Positions 6,051 through 13,931 of a stretch of DNA of 39,443 nt are shown in pieces (within the stretch, counting starts at the first letter, position 1; the number at the start of each line of letters is the position of its first letter). The stretch is from a virus. Where the stretch lies: the IMG/VR virus record IMGVR_UViG_3300045257_000090, positions 1-39,443 of that record, one strand, 5' to 3'. Under the pieces are notes generated by a model, which had not been told where the DNA came from, made no database searches, and saw nothing but the letters and a program-made list of their open reading frames with translations. A program made the position numbers and the translations under genes.

Positions 6051-8021
6051 CTATCTCGCCAGTGCGCCGGCCGGAATCTGGCCCGGTGGTTGTATGGGCT
6101 GTTGCGGCAACGTCGGAACGTCCGCGGAAGGCGAAGCGACCCCTGGCTGCGGCCCGAATGATCCCATTGGCGGGAGTTGCGGTTGTGGCGGTCCCAAAGG
6201 TAATTGCTGTTGAACTGGAGCGCCTTGCGGCTGCGTCTGTTGCTGCATCATTTGCGATGCGTCGATATGCGCGTCGTGGAATGTCTTGATGCCGTCCGCG
6301 AACGTCTTGAACGTCTTTGCCTTTGTCTCTTGAACCTTGGCTTGTTCACTGGCCAACGCCGTTTGCTTGGCGGCGACCTGCGCCGGATCGGGTGGCTGAT
6401 CCTGCGCCTTCTTGAATTGCATCTTGGCCGCTTCCGGCAACGGCGCTGTCTCGATCAAGAGCCCGAGTGCTGCGGCCGCAGCGGCCGGCGAGAGCATCGG
6501 CGCGACGGTCGGAATGATCGCCTTGAGCGTATCAAACACGTCCTCCATCATCGTGATCGTATCCGGCCCTTCATCGAGGATGATATCAACATCGAGGGAG
6601 CCGAGCGCATTCACGATCGCCGGATGGCCGTATTGATCGACTTGCAGCTTATTGATCTGGAAAAATTGCGCGAGGTTTTGATCGTCGGTAACTCGTATCC
6701 AGCGTTCCGCGGTCCAATAGCGCTGGATGATGTTCCAGATTGCGCGATAGACGCGGATTTTCCAGGCGCGATAGGCGAGAATGTACGGCCCGAGCTCGGC
6801 AATGCCGGCTTGCTGCAACAGTGAAATCGCACGACCGGAACTATTCTCGATCCCCTGCCCGATCAATGCCGGGTTAGGACCGAAATTCTCGATCTCGGTC
6901 TTTGCCTCTTGTAGAAACTCCATCTGCCCGCGAAAGTCTTGCTGGCGGTCGAGTAGCTCGATTTTCTTGCCGGGGTTTGTCTCTAGCCAAGTATCAGAGC
7001 GAGCCAATTCGGCGCGGGCTTTCTCAACGTCGGCAACAGCGCCCTTGTCGGCCTGAACCTTTGTGCTGTTGAGTAAGTGCAACGCCTTTGACCGGCGATG
7101 ATTGATCTCGTCTTGCGGACTTTTGAGATTGCGAATGAAGCCGTAACGATCGCCGTCATGGTCAACCGCACCCGAGAACATTAAATACTTGGAAAAGCTT
7201 TTATTGCGCTCGTCCAGATATGGCGACTCGCCTTCCATCAGCTTCGTATTGCCAATGTAGAGGCACCAACACCATTTGCCCTTTAGAATATACCAATGAT
7301 CGACAAGCCGGACCTTCTTGGCCGACGTGTTGATCCATGTGATTTCGCGATCGGAGTTCTGAGTGAGATCAGTGCCACTCTCAATCAGGTCGTCGATCTC
7401 TTGCGCTTTCTCGGGGACGAGTTCTTTCGCTTGGTCAACATCAACCCATTTGGAGACGCCCTCGAAACGCCGATCGGTAAAGCCGTCGTCGTAAGATCGT
7501 GGATCGTAGAAATAGGTATCGGCATAAACGATATGCAGGTCGATATCTGGGTCGCCATGATCGCCATAGGCAAGGTCGAGCTCAATCCCCGCAATGCCAT
7601 CGATCGCCGCCATGCGCGCGCAACGTGGCGACTTGGAGCGCCAATCAACATGATCGAGTGCGTAGCGCAGAACCGCGGTCGCTAAGTCTGCACCTTGTTG
7701 ACTGCCGGGATTTCGCGGAAATGCTTTCGGGTCTTGGCGTAGCCGCTCAACCAGCCCGACAACAGCATCAACCTTACGAACGATACGATTCGACGTGATG
7801 ATCGGTTGCTTGCGCTTTTTCAGCGCGCGGATTTCTTTCTCTGACCATTGTGCGCCGTGATAGTAGCGCCGCGCTTCTTTCTGTTCCTCGATCTCGGGAT
7901 TTTTGACGCCGAAATAATCGTAATACTGCCGCTTCAATTGACCGATATCGAGATAGCGCCCGTCGTCTGACTGTTCTGGCCCATCAAGGACCGCGCTCGT
8001 CATTGGGCTGTAGTCGGCCAT
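6051..8021 (-). CDS. Portal protein (P22-type)
   Basis: This 656-aa protein forms the dodecameric ring at the capsid vertex through which DNA is packaged and ejected. P22-type portal features are visible: EARRYYHGAQWSEKEI and RKQPIITSNRIVRKVDAVVG near the N-terminus, DTYFYDPRSYDDGFTDRRF and LMFSGAVDHDGDRYGF in the centre, and a Gln/Pro-rich C-terminus after about residue 580. ATG 8021 was chosen because it overlaps the terminase stop as TGATG; a frame extension to TTG 8036 lacks a Shine-Dalgarno. Length is normal to slightly short for the family. Confidence 0.9.
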   Translation of the reverse strand: MADYSPMTSAVLDGPEQSDDGRYLDIGQLKRQYYDYFGVKNPEIEEQKEARRYYHGAQWSEKEIRALKKRKQPIITSNRIVRKVDAVVGLVERLRQDPKAFPRNPGSQQGADLATAVLRYALDHVDWRSKSPRCARMAAIDGIAGIELDLAYGDHGDPDIDLHIVYADTYFYDPRSYDDGFTDRRFEGVSKWVDVDQAKELVPEKAQEIDDLIESGTDLTQNSDREITWINTSAKKVRLVDHWYILKGKWCWCLYIGNTKLMEGESPYLDERNKSFSKYLMFSGAVDHDGDRYGFIRNLKSPQDEINHRRSKALHLLNSTKVQADKGAVADVEKARAELARSDTWLETNPGKKIELLDRQQDFRGQMEFLQEAKTEIENFGPNPALIGQGIENSSGRAISLLQQAGIAELGPYILAYRAWKIRVYRAIWNIIQRYWTAERWIRVTDDQNLAQFFQINKLQVDQYGHPAIVNALGSLDVDIILDEGPDTITMMEDVFDTLKAIIPTVAPMLSPAAAAAALGLLIETAPLPEAAKMQFKKAQDQPPDPAQVAAKQTALASEQAKVQETKAKTFKTFADGIKTFHDAHIDASQMMQQQTQPQGAPVQQQLPLGPPQPQLPPMGSFGPQPGVASPSADVPTLPQQPIQPPGQIPAGALAR

Positions 8022-9502
8022 CAATAGGTTTTCCAATCGGCAGAGCCTTCCGGCTCCATTGACTTATATCCGGTCGAATTGTCTGCCGGCTTTGGCTTTG
8101 ACGGTATGCGCCCTTCCGTCATGCGATCGAGCAATTGACCGACAAGCCCCATCGCGTCCACCTGATCGTCGTGGCGCCCGGCCGGGAAGCTCAACAGCTC
8201 TGCACGAAAGTCTGCATACCAACTTTCAGAGGTCGGGACATAAAGCCCGTCGATCGACATGCGCCCGCGGATGGATTGCGCGCGGACTGCCTTATCGCCC
8301 CGCGTCGGGAATTGCTCGCGATTGACGTAAGCCTGACGACGTGACGCCTCTTGCTCAATGAACGGACCTAACCCCGCCGCAATCTGGCCCTTTTCCTCGG
8401 CCCAATCCATCGGTTGCCACTCTTTGACAAGACGGCACCATTGCTCGATCCAAACGTCCGACGATGCCTGGCCACGCCAAAGGTCGAGGAGGTACATCCG
8501 CCCCTCGGGGTCGAGCCCGACGACTACGTGCACGGTGTAGTCGCCACCATTCGACGTAACTGCATAATCGGAAGCGCCGTAGATTGAGAGCGTGGCCTTG
8601 TCAGGCGCCGTCGTGTATGGCCGTAGCCATTCCGTCTTGAAATAATCACCACTCTCAGGCGCCGGGCGTTGTTGATATAACGCAGACCAATTGCGCGCGG
8701 TTTGGTTTTTCTTTTCGTGTCGTAGGAAATTACCGTAGCCGTATTCATCGTCCCAAAGGAACTGACCGGGCTCGCGTCCTAGTGGATCGTTAGCCTCGGC
8801 CTCGGCTGGCAGCGACAGTATTTCCCACTGATCCCCGTCGCGCGCCATCTCTGCCAAGACGCGGCCGGCTAAATCATCTTCGTGCCATCGGGTTTGTATC
8901 AATATAACGCGGCCGTTAGGTTTTAATCGTGTCGATAGGTCTGACTTGTACCAATCCCAAATGCGCTCGCGTACCAAATCGGAATCGGCATCGTCTCGCG
9001 ATCGGATTGGATCGTCAATAATAGCAAGATCAGCACGAAAGCCCGCTATGCCGACGCCAACGCCGGCCGCGTAATATTCGCCGCCCTGCTTTAGCGCCCA
9101 ACGCCCGGCCGCTTGGCTATCGCCCGAGAGCTCGATCCCGAGCGTTAAGCCAAACTCGCTAATAAGATTGCGGACCTTGCGACCCCATTTCTCAGCGAGC
9201 TCGCTTGTGTGCGATGCCGCAATGATATTCGAATTGGGATATTGCGCGAGGAACCAAGGCGAGAACAATATCGAGCCGTAAGTTGACTTGGCTGATCCTG
9301 GCGGCATGAACACGGCAAGCCGTGTGATCTTGCCGGCCGCAACGGCCTCCAACTTTTCAATCAAAAGCCTGTGATGCTTAGCCGGCTCAACGCCGGAGAA
9401 CTGACACCATTTAGTGAAGTGGCGGCGGATCATCCTCCGCTTCAACAGTTCCTTTGCGGCTGATTGCGGCGATACCCGCAAGCTGGTCGTCACTGAGTTC
9501 AT
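8021..9502 (-). CDS. terL: Terminase large subunit
   Basis: This 493-aa packaging motor has an N-terminal ATPase with Walker A at residues 67-74 (PPGSAKST) and Walker B at about 159-164 (LAIIDD), followed by an RNase-H-like nuclease with acidic residues in GASDYAV and DDQVDAMGLV. It cuts concatemers and drives DNA into the procapsid through the portal. It overlaps the terminase small subunit gene by 92 bp. The start at ATG 9502 keeps the SAAKELLKRR segment typical of this family; a shorter start at 9433 is possible. Confidence 0.93.
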   Translation of the reverse strand: MNSVTTSLRVSPQSAAKELLKRRMIRRHFTKWCQFSGVEPAKHHRLLIEKLEAVAAGKITRLAVFMPPGSAKSTYGSILFSPWFLAQYPNSNIIAASHTSELAEKWGRKVRNLISEFGLTLGIELSGDSQAAGRWALKQGGEYYAAGVGVGIAGFRADLAIIDDPIRSRDDADSDLVRERIWDWYKSDLSTRLKPNGRVILIQTRWHEDDLAGRVLAEMARDGDQWEILSLPAEAEANDPLGREPGQFLWDDEYGYGNFLRHEKKNQTARNWSALYQQRPAPESGDYFKTEWLRPYTTAPDKATLSIYGASDYAVTSNGGDYTVHVVVGLDPEGRMYLLDLWRGQASSDVWIEQWCRLVKEWQPMDWAEEKGQIAAGLGPFIEQEASRRQAYVNREQFPTRGDKAVRAQSIRGRMSIDGLYVPTSESWYADFRAELLSFPAGRHDDQVDAMGLVGQLLDRMTEGRIPSKPKPADNSTGYKSMEPEGSADWKTY

Positions 9503-9749
9503 GCGCTGGTTTTAATGTTACCTCGCCAGAGTGCGCGATAGACGCCAAATCAGGAATTACCTTACGTAACAGGCCAAGCGCGGCCGTAACTGCCGGCCCA
9601 GGCATATCAACTTCGCCGTCAACAAATCTATGTAGTCTTTGAATGATTTGATTAGTTCTGATTTTCTCTTTGATTGAATTGGATGCGGCGGGAGAAGCCC
9701 CCGCACCTTTAGGGCGCCCCGCTCCTGGCCTTATTCCGCCCTTAGCCAT
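9411..9749 (-). CDS. terS: Terminase small subunit (probable)
   Basis: This 112-aa protein starts MAKGGIRPGAGRPKGAG, the basic Gly/Arg/Pro start common in small terminases and other packaging-recognition proteins, followed by a helical segment and an acidic C-terminus (VEAEDDPPPLH). It precedes and overlaps terL, the usual place for the DNA-recognition subunit. ATG 9749 overlaps the preceding stop as TAATG. The call rests on position and the N-terminus. Confidence 0.7.
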   Translation of the reverse strand: MAKGGIRPGAGRPKGAGASPAASNSIKEKIRTNQIIQRLHRFVDGEVDMPGPAVTAALGLLRKVIPDLASIAHSGEVTLKPAHELSDDQLAGIAAISRKGTVEAEDDPPPLH

Positions 9750-9967
9750 TATGCGACCGGGTTTTCATATTCAGCGGCTAGTGCTGTTAGCCAATTGGCA
9801 CAGTCTGAGGCGCGTTGATTGTCTCTTGGAAGTAGACCTGCGATCTCTCGGAAGTTTTGCGGGAACATTGCTACCTTTGTGGGGTGGAGTGCTATTCCAG
9901 CGGACGGCCAATCGTTGAATTGAATATAGGTAACGAGAGTTTGTGGACCGGACTGATTAAGTTGCAT
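9749..9967 (-). CDS. Uncharacterised small protein before terS
   Basis: This 72-aa protein starts MQLNQSGPQTLVTYIQFNDW and continues with a helical region around LPRDNQRASDCANWLTALAAEY. Its stop overlaps the terS start codon (TAATG), and its start overlaps the preceding gene by 11 bp. No family was recognised. It is probably co-translated with the packaging genes. Confidence 0.55.
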   Translation of the reverse strand: MQLNQSGPQTLVTYIQFNDWPSAGIALHPTKVAMFPQNFREIAGLLPRDNQRASDCANWLTALAAEYENPVA

Positions 9968-10166
9968 CGCTCTTGCCTTCGTTTACTCGTTTGATCCTGT
10001 CAGCGAAATCGGTGCATTTCTGAATATAGGCGGCGATTGATTTCTCTGCTTCCAGGTCTATGCGCGCTATTGAATGCGCGTAGATAACGGCAAGTTCACG
10101 ATATCCTTTCCGCTGTAGGCAGTCGAAGCCTAGAGCCCAAAGGCTATCGCGGACTGACCTAGCCAC
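9957..10166 (-). CDS. Uncharacterised small helical protein
   Basis: This 69-aa, Arg/Ala/Lys-rich, mostly helical protein starts at GTG 10166 (MARSVRDSLWALGFDCLQRK). It overlaps its neighbours at both ends by 8-11 bp, so it is part of the same transcript as terS/terL. No domain was recognised. Confidence 0.55.
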   Translation of the reverse strand: MARSVRDSLWALGFDCLQRKGYRELAVIYAHSIARIDLEAEKSIAAYIQKCTDFADRIKRVNEGKSDAT

Positions 10167-10365
10167 TTTCGCCTAACTTTGCATTGGCCTTGGCGATGAT
10201 GCGATCGTGGGCTGATTGACTGAGATAGCCCTTAGCGAGCATTTGTGCGGCGCGAGCCTTCGCATTGACGGCGTGAACCTTATCCTCGATTGGATAGGAA
10301 CGATCGGGACCAGCAAACTCTTTGCTGGGTATTTCGCTACGCTCCTTTGAGGAAAGCTTTGCCAT
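10159..10365 (-). CDS. DUF6582-like small phage protein
   Basis: From ATG 10365 (upstream CCAGGA) the product is 68 aa. It has the arrangement KERSEIPSKEFAGPDRSYPI, then DKVHAVNAKARAAQ, then a C-terminal KANAKLG, a pattern seen in small phage and host proteins annotated DUF6582-like. A longer frame to 10482 exists but overlaps the preceding gene further and lacks these signals. Its role is unknown. Confidence 0.6.
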   Translation of the reverse strand: MAKLSSKERSEIPSKEFAGPDRSYPIEDKVHAVNAKARAAQMLAKGYLSQSAHDRIIAKANAKLGESG

Positions 10366-10585
10366 TGATGTGTGTCCTGGCGAGTATTTCCGCCAACGGT
10401 CTAGGCTGGATATATATTTCGCCTTTTGCGGCGCGCAGTAGAACGACCATCCTGACGAGAAAGTGCGCCTGATCCATGTCATGCGCGCGAATAGCCGCGC
10501 GGATTTGCGAGCGTAAGACCTCGATCATTGCCGCTCGCATGTGAAAGGGGTGAGACGCCGCGCCATAAGGGAGGGTGCCCGTCAC
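10337..10585 (-). CDS. Uncharacterised first gene of the packaging transcript
   Basis: The frame from GTG 10585 gives 82 aa. Later starts at ATG 10540 or ATG 10525 are equally possible; the last has GAGCGG upstream. The conserved-looking part is MIEVLRSQIRAAIRAHDMDQ followed by LVRMVVLLRAAKGEI, an amphipathic helical protein. It overlaps the next gene by 29 bp. Confidence 0.45.
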   Translation of the reverse strand: MTGTLPYGAASHPFHMRAAMIEVLRSQIRAAIRAHDMDQAHFLVRMVVLLRAAKGEIYIQPRPLAEILARTHINGKAFLKGA

Positions 10586-10654
10586 GGCGTCTCTAATCGC
10601 GGGCCGAAGGGGTCAGCCGGCGATGTTCTATCTTAGAATTTTGGAGATTTCCCG

Positions 10655-10684
10655 TCCTAAGTGATTTGCTTGACAAGTGTCAAG
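10655..10684 (-). promoter_or_regulatory. Candidate minus-strand promoter with inverted repeat, upstream of packaging genes
   Basis: CTTGACA-AG-TGTCAAG at 10669-10684 is an inverted repeat with 7-bp arms and a 2-bp centre, overlapping the stop of the preceding gene. On the minus strand its TTGACA (10678-10683) is followed after 17 bp by TTAGGA, a weak -10. The non-coding gap 10586-10679 holds nothing else recognised except a CTTAG/CTAAG inverted pair. This could be the late promoter or a regulator site. Confidence 0.35.
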
Positions 10685-11228
10685 TTGCGCGCCGCTTTGG
10701 CTGTGCATATCCCCAATGAATTGCTAACGTCTCCAGGCATTCTCTGAATCGCCTACTGAAATAATTGATTTCCCGAGCTCCGGAATATCCCCAACGGTAT
10801 GAGGCCTCAGATACAGAAAGCCCCTCTCCTAAGATTTGAAACACCAGTTTGCCGCCGTATGAGCCAAGCGCCTCGTAGGAAATCTGCAGCTCTTTGAATG
10901 CGTCAATCTGTCGATCGGTCAAAAAGTCACGCATCACGCCGCCATCAACCGCCTCTTTGGCCGGGTCGATCGCCTGGATAACCCCAATAGTCGAGCATTC
11001 ATGGAGCTTTTGCCACTTTCGGCCGGCCAGATATTGAGCGTCGTCCAACAGACCGCGCGAGTTCATGTCGCCTAATGGGTCATTCCGGATAGACCTCAAA
11101 ACCTCAATCTTTTCGCCATCTTTCGAATAAGGGTCGGCAACAATTACGACGGCAACCGAGGAATTAATCGGTAGGTCTGCCGAACGTCGATCGTGAACCT
11201 TTTCAGCAATAACCCTCTTGGCTTTCAT
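10680..11228 (-). CDS. DUF6456-like putative transcription regulator
   Basis: This 182-aa protein has a C-terminal half that reads as an HTH-like module: LSVSEASYRWGYSGAREINYFSR, then RFRECLETLAIHWG. The middle has LDDAQYLAGRKWQKLHE, which I associate with DUF6456-type proteins of Alphaproteobacteria. It overlaps the previous gene as ATGA. It is the last gene before the packaging transcript, the position where late activators or antiterminators often lie, so a late-gene regulator is a reasonable but untested inference. Confidence 0.5.
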   Translation of the reverse strand: MKAKRVIAEKVHDRRSADLPINSSVAVVIVADPYSKDGEKIEVLRSIRNDPLGDMNSRGLLDDAQYLAGRKWQKLHECSTIGVIQAIDPAKEAVDGGVMRDFLTDRQIDAFKELQISYEALGSYGGKLVFQILGEGLSVSEASYRWGYSGAREINYFSRRFRECLETLAIHWGYAQPKRRAT

Positions 11229-11866
11229 GCTGCCCCCTTTGATTTTTCTCCCAAAACCTTAAACCAACGCCCGTCCTCGGTTGCTTCCGGTTCATCGCCG
11301 GTAGCTTCTTGGTAATCCTCCGCATACGCCAGAAACTCCGTCGATCCTCGCTTCCAATAAACAAACCGCTTACAGGCAGAGATAGCTCCGTGTTTCGGTT
11401 TCCCCTTCTTCACGCCTTCACTCGCTACAACAATTTTATTTTCTTTCTCGGAAGGTCCTAGGTCCAAGGTACTAGGTACTAGGTTAAGATCAGTCGCGAC
11501 GACCTCCGAGGATTTCGCGAGGCTTCGCGAAGGTTCGAGAGGATCAGGCAAACGAGACTTAGAAGGATGGTCAATCTTCTGATGTTTCAACCAGTTATTG
11601 ATTTGCAGGTAGGTCGAGCCGTCAACAACGTAGCGGCGAACAAAATCATTCGCCTCTAATTCATCGAGCCAACCGCCTATCATGGCGCCGGCATCGTCAT
11701 CGTAGGGGTAGAGAAGGCTCGCGAGCATTCGCGAGGCGGCGCGAGTCTTTCCGGCGTCGTCAACAATTGTAAATAACTGCAAAAGCAATAATCGGGCGTC
11801 CCGGCCAATGCGGCCAATGCTTTCCGACTGCGGAAATTCCGGCTTGATCGTTCGAATGCGAGCCAC
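11225..11866 (-). CDS. Replisome-organiser-like replication protein
   Basis: This 213-aa protein starts at GTG 11866 behind GAGGGCG. Its start, MARIRTIKPEFPQSESIG, matches the N-terminal signature of many phage replication/winged-helix proteins (MARIRTIKPEFW). The N-terminal ~110 residues include LLLLQLFTIVDDAGKTRA and YLQINNWLKHQKIDHPSKSR, typical of the DNA-binding domain. The C-terminus (SACKRFVYWKRGSTEFLAYAEDY...) may contact a helicase loader. Its neighbour is the DnaA-like gene, so both probably act at the phage origin. Confidence 0.65.
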   Translation of the reverse strand: MARIRTIKPEFPQSESIGRIGRDARLLLLQLFTIVDDAGKTRAASRMLASLLYPYDDDAGAMIGGWLDELEANDFVRRYVVDGSTYLQINNWLKHQKIDHPSKSRLPDPLEPSRSLAKSSEVVATDLNLVPSTLDLGPSEKENKIVVASEGVKKGKPKHGAISACKRFVYWKRGSTEFLAYAEDYQEATGDEPEATEDGRWFKVLGEKSKGAA

Positions 11867-11921
11867 AACGCGCCCTCAATTGTTTTTGTATTCGGAAACG
11901 CGGCGAATTACTGAGGCGCGG

Positions 11922-12509
11922 CTAGTGTTTTTTCTGGTACGGATTAACGAATGTCGTTGTTTCGGAAAGCTTGAAAGTCAGCCGAACCCAATCCTCTAGG
12001 CTCGAGCCGGCCGGCAACTGCGCCGCAACGGCTAAAATAAGCGGCTCTAGCTTGCGGTAGGCATGAAGGGCGGTCGTGTGATCCCTGCCGCCATGCTTAC
12101 GGCCGATCGCAGGAAGGCTTTGGGCCGTGAGATATTTCGAAAGCGCCATCGACACTTGGCGCGCAAATGCAAGCGGAGCGTAGCGGCGCGGGGAAAAGAA
12201 CTCGCTTTTGCGCACGCCGGAAATACCTATAACGCTCGCGATTATATCGTTGATCGCCGGGCGATGCGCCTTTTCGTCGTCTGGATAAATTGGAGAAACG
12301 CTATAGGCGCGCGGATATGCTAACTTTTCCAATAATTCTGGCGGCCCAATCCAAGTCGATCCGTTCCAATAAATAAGGCCTAAGATTGTGGGATCAGATC
12401 GCCCCCCCGGCTCTGGTCGCAGAGCAAACATCGCGCGGCGCCAGGCGTTAGTATTATCTCGCTTCTTGATTACGTCGGCGTAAGTCTCACAAGCATCAAC
12501 ATAGGCCAT
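11922..12509 (-). CDS. DnaA domain-IV-like protein
   Basis: This 195-aa protein has, at residues about 85-165, the C-terminal DNA-binding domain of DnaA: a helix with INDIIASVIG, then RRYAPLAFARQVSMALSKYL, then LPAIGRKHGGRDHTTALHAY. The GGRDHTTALHA part matches the DnaA-box-binding signature. There is no AAA+ ATPase. The N-terminal ~80 residues (YWNGSTWIGPPELLEKLAYP) are not recognised. It may bind DnaA boxes at the phage origin or interfere with host initiation. ATG 12509 follows a clear AAGGGGGG. Confidence 0.8.
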   Translation of the reverse strand: MAYVDACETYADVIKKRDNTNAWRRAMFALRPEPGGRSDPTILGLIYWNGSTWIGPPELLEKLAYPRAYSVSPIYPDDEKAHRPAINDIIASVIGISGVRKSEFFSPRRYAPLAFARQVSMALSKYLTAQSLPAIGRKHGGRDHTTALHAYRKLEPLILAVAAQLPAGSSLEDWVRLTFKLSETTTFVNPYQKKH

Positions 12510-12591
12510 GTGGGATTACCCCCCTTTTGGCAACGAACCTCCCCACCGCTGTTATTGCGGCCTTCGACGCTAGAAATACGAACGCTGAAAA

Positions 12592-12846
12592 TTACTTACG
12601 CTTCGGCGTGATAGCGGCGACGATCGCCGCTACCGATTGAGCCGATGGCCGATCCTCCGAAATCTCGTAGCTGGCGGTGCGAACAGAACAGCCGGTAATT
12701 GCTGCCAGTTCTTCCGCCGTCTTGTGGGGCCAAATGGCCTTGCAAACCTTCGCAAAATTAGGACTGCAAATTGTTGCAGCGCCTTGCACGATATTGCGTT
12801 GGATGGAACTCGCCTCGGCAAGCCGATCCTCATAAATCGAGTGCAT
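12592..12846 (-). CDS. Small HTH DNA-binding protein
   Basis: This 84-aa protein contains PHKTAEELAAITGCSVRTASYEISEDRPSAQSVAAIV, a helix-turn-helix of the kind that binds DNA in small phage regulators. ATG 12846 follows AGGGGAG. It lies between the winged-helix gene (14 bp upstream) and the DnaA-like gene, so it is probably part of the early minus-strand transcript. The target is unknown. Confidence 0.6.
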   Translation of the reverse strand: MHSIYEDRLAEASSIQRNIVQGAATICSPNFAKVCKAIWPHKTAEELAAITGCSVRTASYEISEDRPSAQSVAAIVAAITPKRK

Positions 12847-12859
12847 GGAACTCCCCTAC

Positions 12860-13168
12860 TCAAACAACCCTCCATACGATCGCGTTCCGGCCGCTGGCAT
12901 TTGGCCGGCGCTCGCCGCTATCAGCAATTTTCCCCATGCGAGCTAATTCAGAAACGCGCGGACGGATCGCCAAAACGCTCTCCCCGAGCCGACTGGCGAT
13001 TTCGTCTGCCGTTGCGGCCGAGGCCGTAAGTTGCGTGAGACAGGCGGCGCGTAGTGCCACAGCGCGACCGCGGACGGCCTCGGCTGCGTTCCTTGACGTA
13101 TCGCGCGCCTTAAACCCTGGGACTGACGGGTATTGGTCGGACCATGCCAAGGGGTCGATGCGGCTCAT
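12860..13168 (-). CDS. Winged-helix DNA-binding protein
   Basis: This 102-aa protein's C-terminal half, TADEIASRLGESVLAIRPRV then SELARMGKIADSGERR and a final IVWRVV, is a winged-helix fold with a basic wing. ATG 13168 has AAGGGGG five bases upstream. Its start codon is directly adjacent, back to back, to the ATG of the plus-strand gene at 13169, so the divergent genes share their start region. Confidence 0.65.
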   Translation of the reverse strand: MSRIDPLAWSDQYPSVPGFKARDTSRNAAEAVRGRAVALRAACLTQLTASAATADEIASRLGESVLAIRPRVSELARMGKIADSGERRPNASGRNAIVWRVV

Positions 13169-13336
13169 ATGACCCCCTTCGATTTCTCAAGCGCGGCAGT
13201 AGAAATCTCAACCGATGGGAAAGTCGTTATTGCCTTATTTAATGGAGAGCCGTGGCCGGTCGTGATTGTGCGAGGTTCCGCTGACGCGGCTTTGACTTTG
13301 ATTGAATTGATAGCTGCGGCACTCCAGCGAGATTGA
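13169..13336 (+). CDS. Uncharacterised 55-aa protein
   Basis: From ATG 13169 (AAGGGG 14 bp upstream; a TTG start at 13133 is in frame) the product reads like a real small globular protein: VVIALFNGEPWPVVIVRGS followed by a C-terminal helix. The frame is plus-strand while the genes to its left are minus-strand. No family was recognised. Confidence 0.5.
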   Translation: MTPFDFSSAAVEISTDGKVVIALFNGEPWPVVIVRGSADAALTLIELIAAALQRD

Positions 13337-13367
13337 TGGGTTCCATAAATAAAAGGCGAATAAGGTG

Positions 13368-13388
13368 CAATTTTACCGTGCAAAATTG
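13368..13388. repeat. Inverted repeat CAATTTT-N7-AAAATTG
   Basis: Arms 13368-13374 and 13382-13388 are perfect 7-bp complements with a 7-bp spacer. It lies in the 101-bp gap before the 80-aa gene. It has no T-run typical of a terminator, so it may be an operator or an RNA hairpin. Confidence 0.4.
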
Positions 13389-13437
13389 TGTCAGGAATCG
13401 TACAGAGGTGCCGTGGCAATAAGGTTGGGGGGATTAA

Positions 13438-13680
13438 GTGGCTTACAAAATAGAAAAGGCTGCGGTTTCCGATCCGCTCTGCGTGTCGGACGTTTTTGTG
13501 GAGGGTGTGGCGGAATTGAAAACGCTCGCAAACAACTGCGTTCGTTGCACGCTGTACGCAACGCGGGAAGATGGCGAGCGGATTGTAGTGGCCAGGCTTG
13601 TTTGGCCGGCGATGCAAATAGCCGTCATGGCGAACAATCAAGCGCGCCTGTTTTACGAAAGCGGCGTGTTGTTCGGGTAG
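13438..13680 (+). CDS. Uncharacterised 80-aa protein, Rhizobiales-type family
   Basis: GTG 13438 is preceded by GGGGGG with good spacing. The product (SDPLCVSDVFVEGVAEL..., then VVARLVWPAMQIAVMANNQAR) resembles a family I associate with Bradyrhizobium genomes and prophages; the function is not known to me. It ends 2 bp before the stop of the opposed Cro/CI-like gene (13683), so the two converge. Confidence 0.55.
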   Translation: MAYKIEKAAVSDPLCVSDVFVEGVAELKTLANNCVRCTLYATREDGERIVVARLVWPAMQIAVMANNQARLFYESGVLFG

Positions 13681-13682
13681 CA

Positions 13683-13904
13683 TCAAGCGGCCTCTGTCAT
13701 TCCGAGAATTGCGGAAGCCGGAAGGCCGGTTATCTCAACAAGCTTTTTGAGCCGTTCGCCGCGTGGTTGCCGCGCTCCCGTTTCATAGCGGGAGATCGCG
13801 GCGCCCGACGCGCCGATCAGGGCACCAAACGCAGCTTGCGAAAGGCCGCGTTCGATCCGGTATGCCTCAAGGGGGTGTTTTTCGATCATTCCCTTTATTG
13901 CCAT
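13683..13904 (-). CDS. Cro/CI-family HTH repressor (minus strand)
   Basis: This 73-aa protein (or 68 aa from ATG 13889) is almost entirely an XRE helix-turn-helix: MIEKHPLEAYRIERGLSQAA, then FGALIGASGAAISRYETGAR, then RLKKLVEITGLPASAIL. It lacks an oligomerisation or cleavage domain, so it is Cro-like by size. ATG 13904 lies inside operator O1 and has no Shine-Dalgarno; ATG 13889 coincides with the predicted transcription start of a TTGACC-N17-CAATAA promoter, so a leaderless mRNA is possible. It probably controls the lysis-lysogeny switch with the plus-strand repressor. Confidence 0.8.
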   Translation of the reverse strand: MAIKGMIEKHPLEAYRIERGLSQAAFGALIGASGAAISRYETGARQPRGERLKKLVEITGLPASAILGMTEAA

Positions 13905-13912
13905 TTTGGCAA
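13898..13912. promoter_or_regulatory. Operator O1 (TTGCCATTTTGGCAA)
   Basis: A 15-bp palindrome of the form TTGCC-N5-GGCAA, covering ATG 13904 of the minus-strand repressor. It lies between the -35 and -10 of a candidate minus-strand promoter and covers the -35 (TTGGCA) of a candidate plus-strand promoter. Confidence 0.75.
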
Positions 13913-13931
13913 TTAAAGGTCAACAGTTATT

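Noticed and set aside
6204-6824. 206-aa plus-strand ORF, Leu/Arg-rich
   Set aside because: Antisense to the portal gene, whose motifs are clear; the composition is typical of the complement of GC-rich coding DNA.
6051-8036. Portal start at TTG 8036
   Set aside because: No Shine-Dalgarno there; ATG 8021 with TGATG overlap explains the join with terL better.
9780-9800. Further operator (TAGCC-AATT-GGCAC)
   Set aside because: Half-sites do not match TTGCC/GGCAA and spacing differs.
13165-13686. 173-aa minus-strand ORF
   Set aside because: Covers two plausible plus-strand genes and is rich in His/Pro/Arg without domain-like segments.
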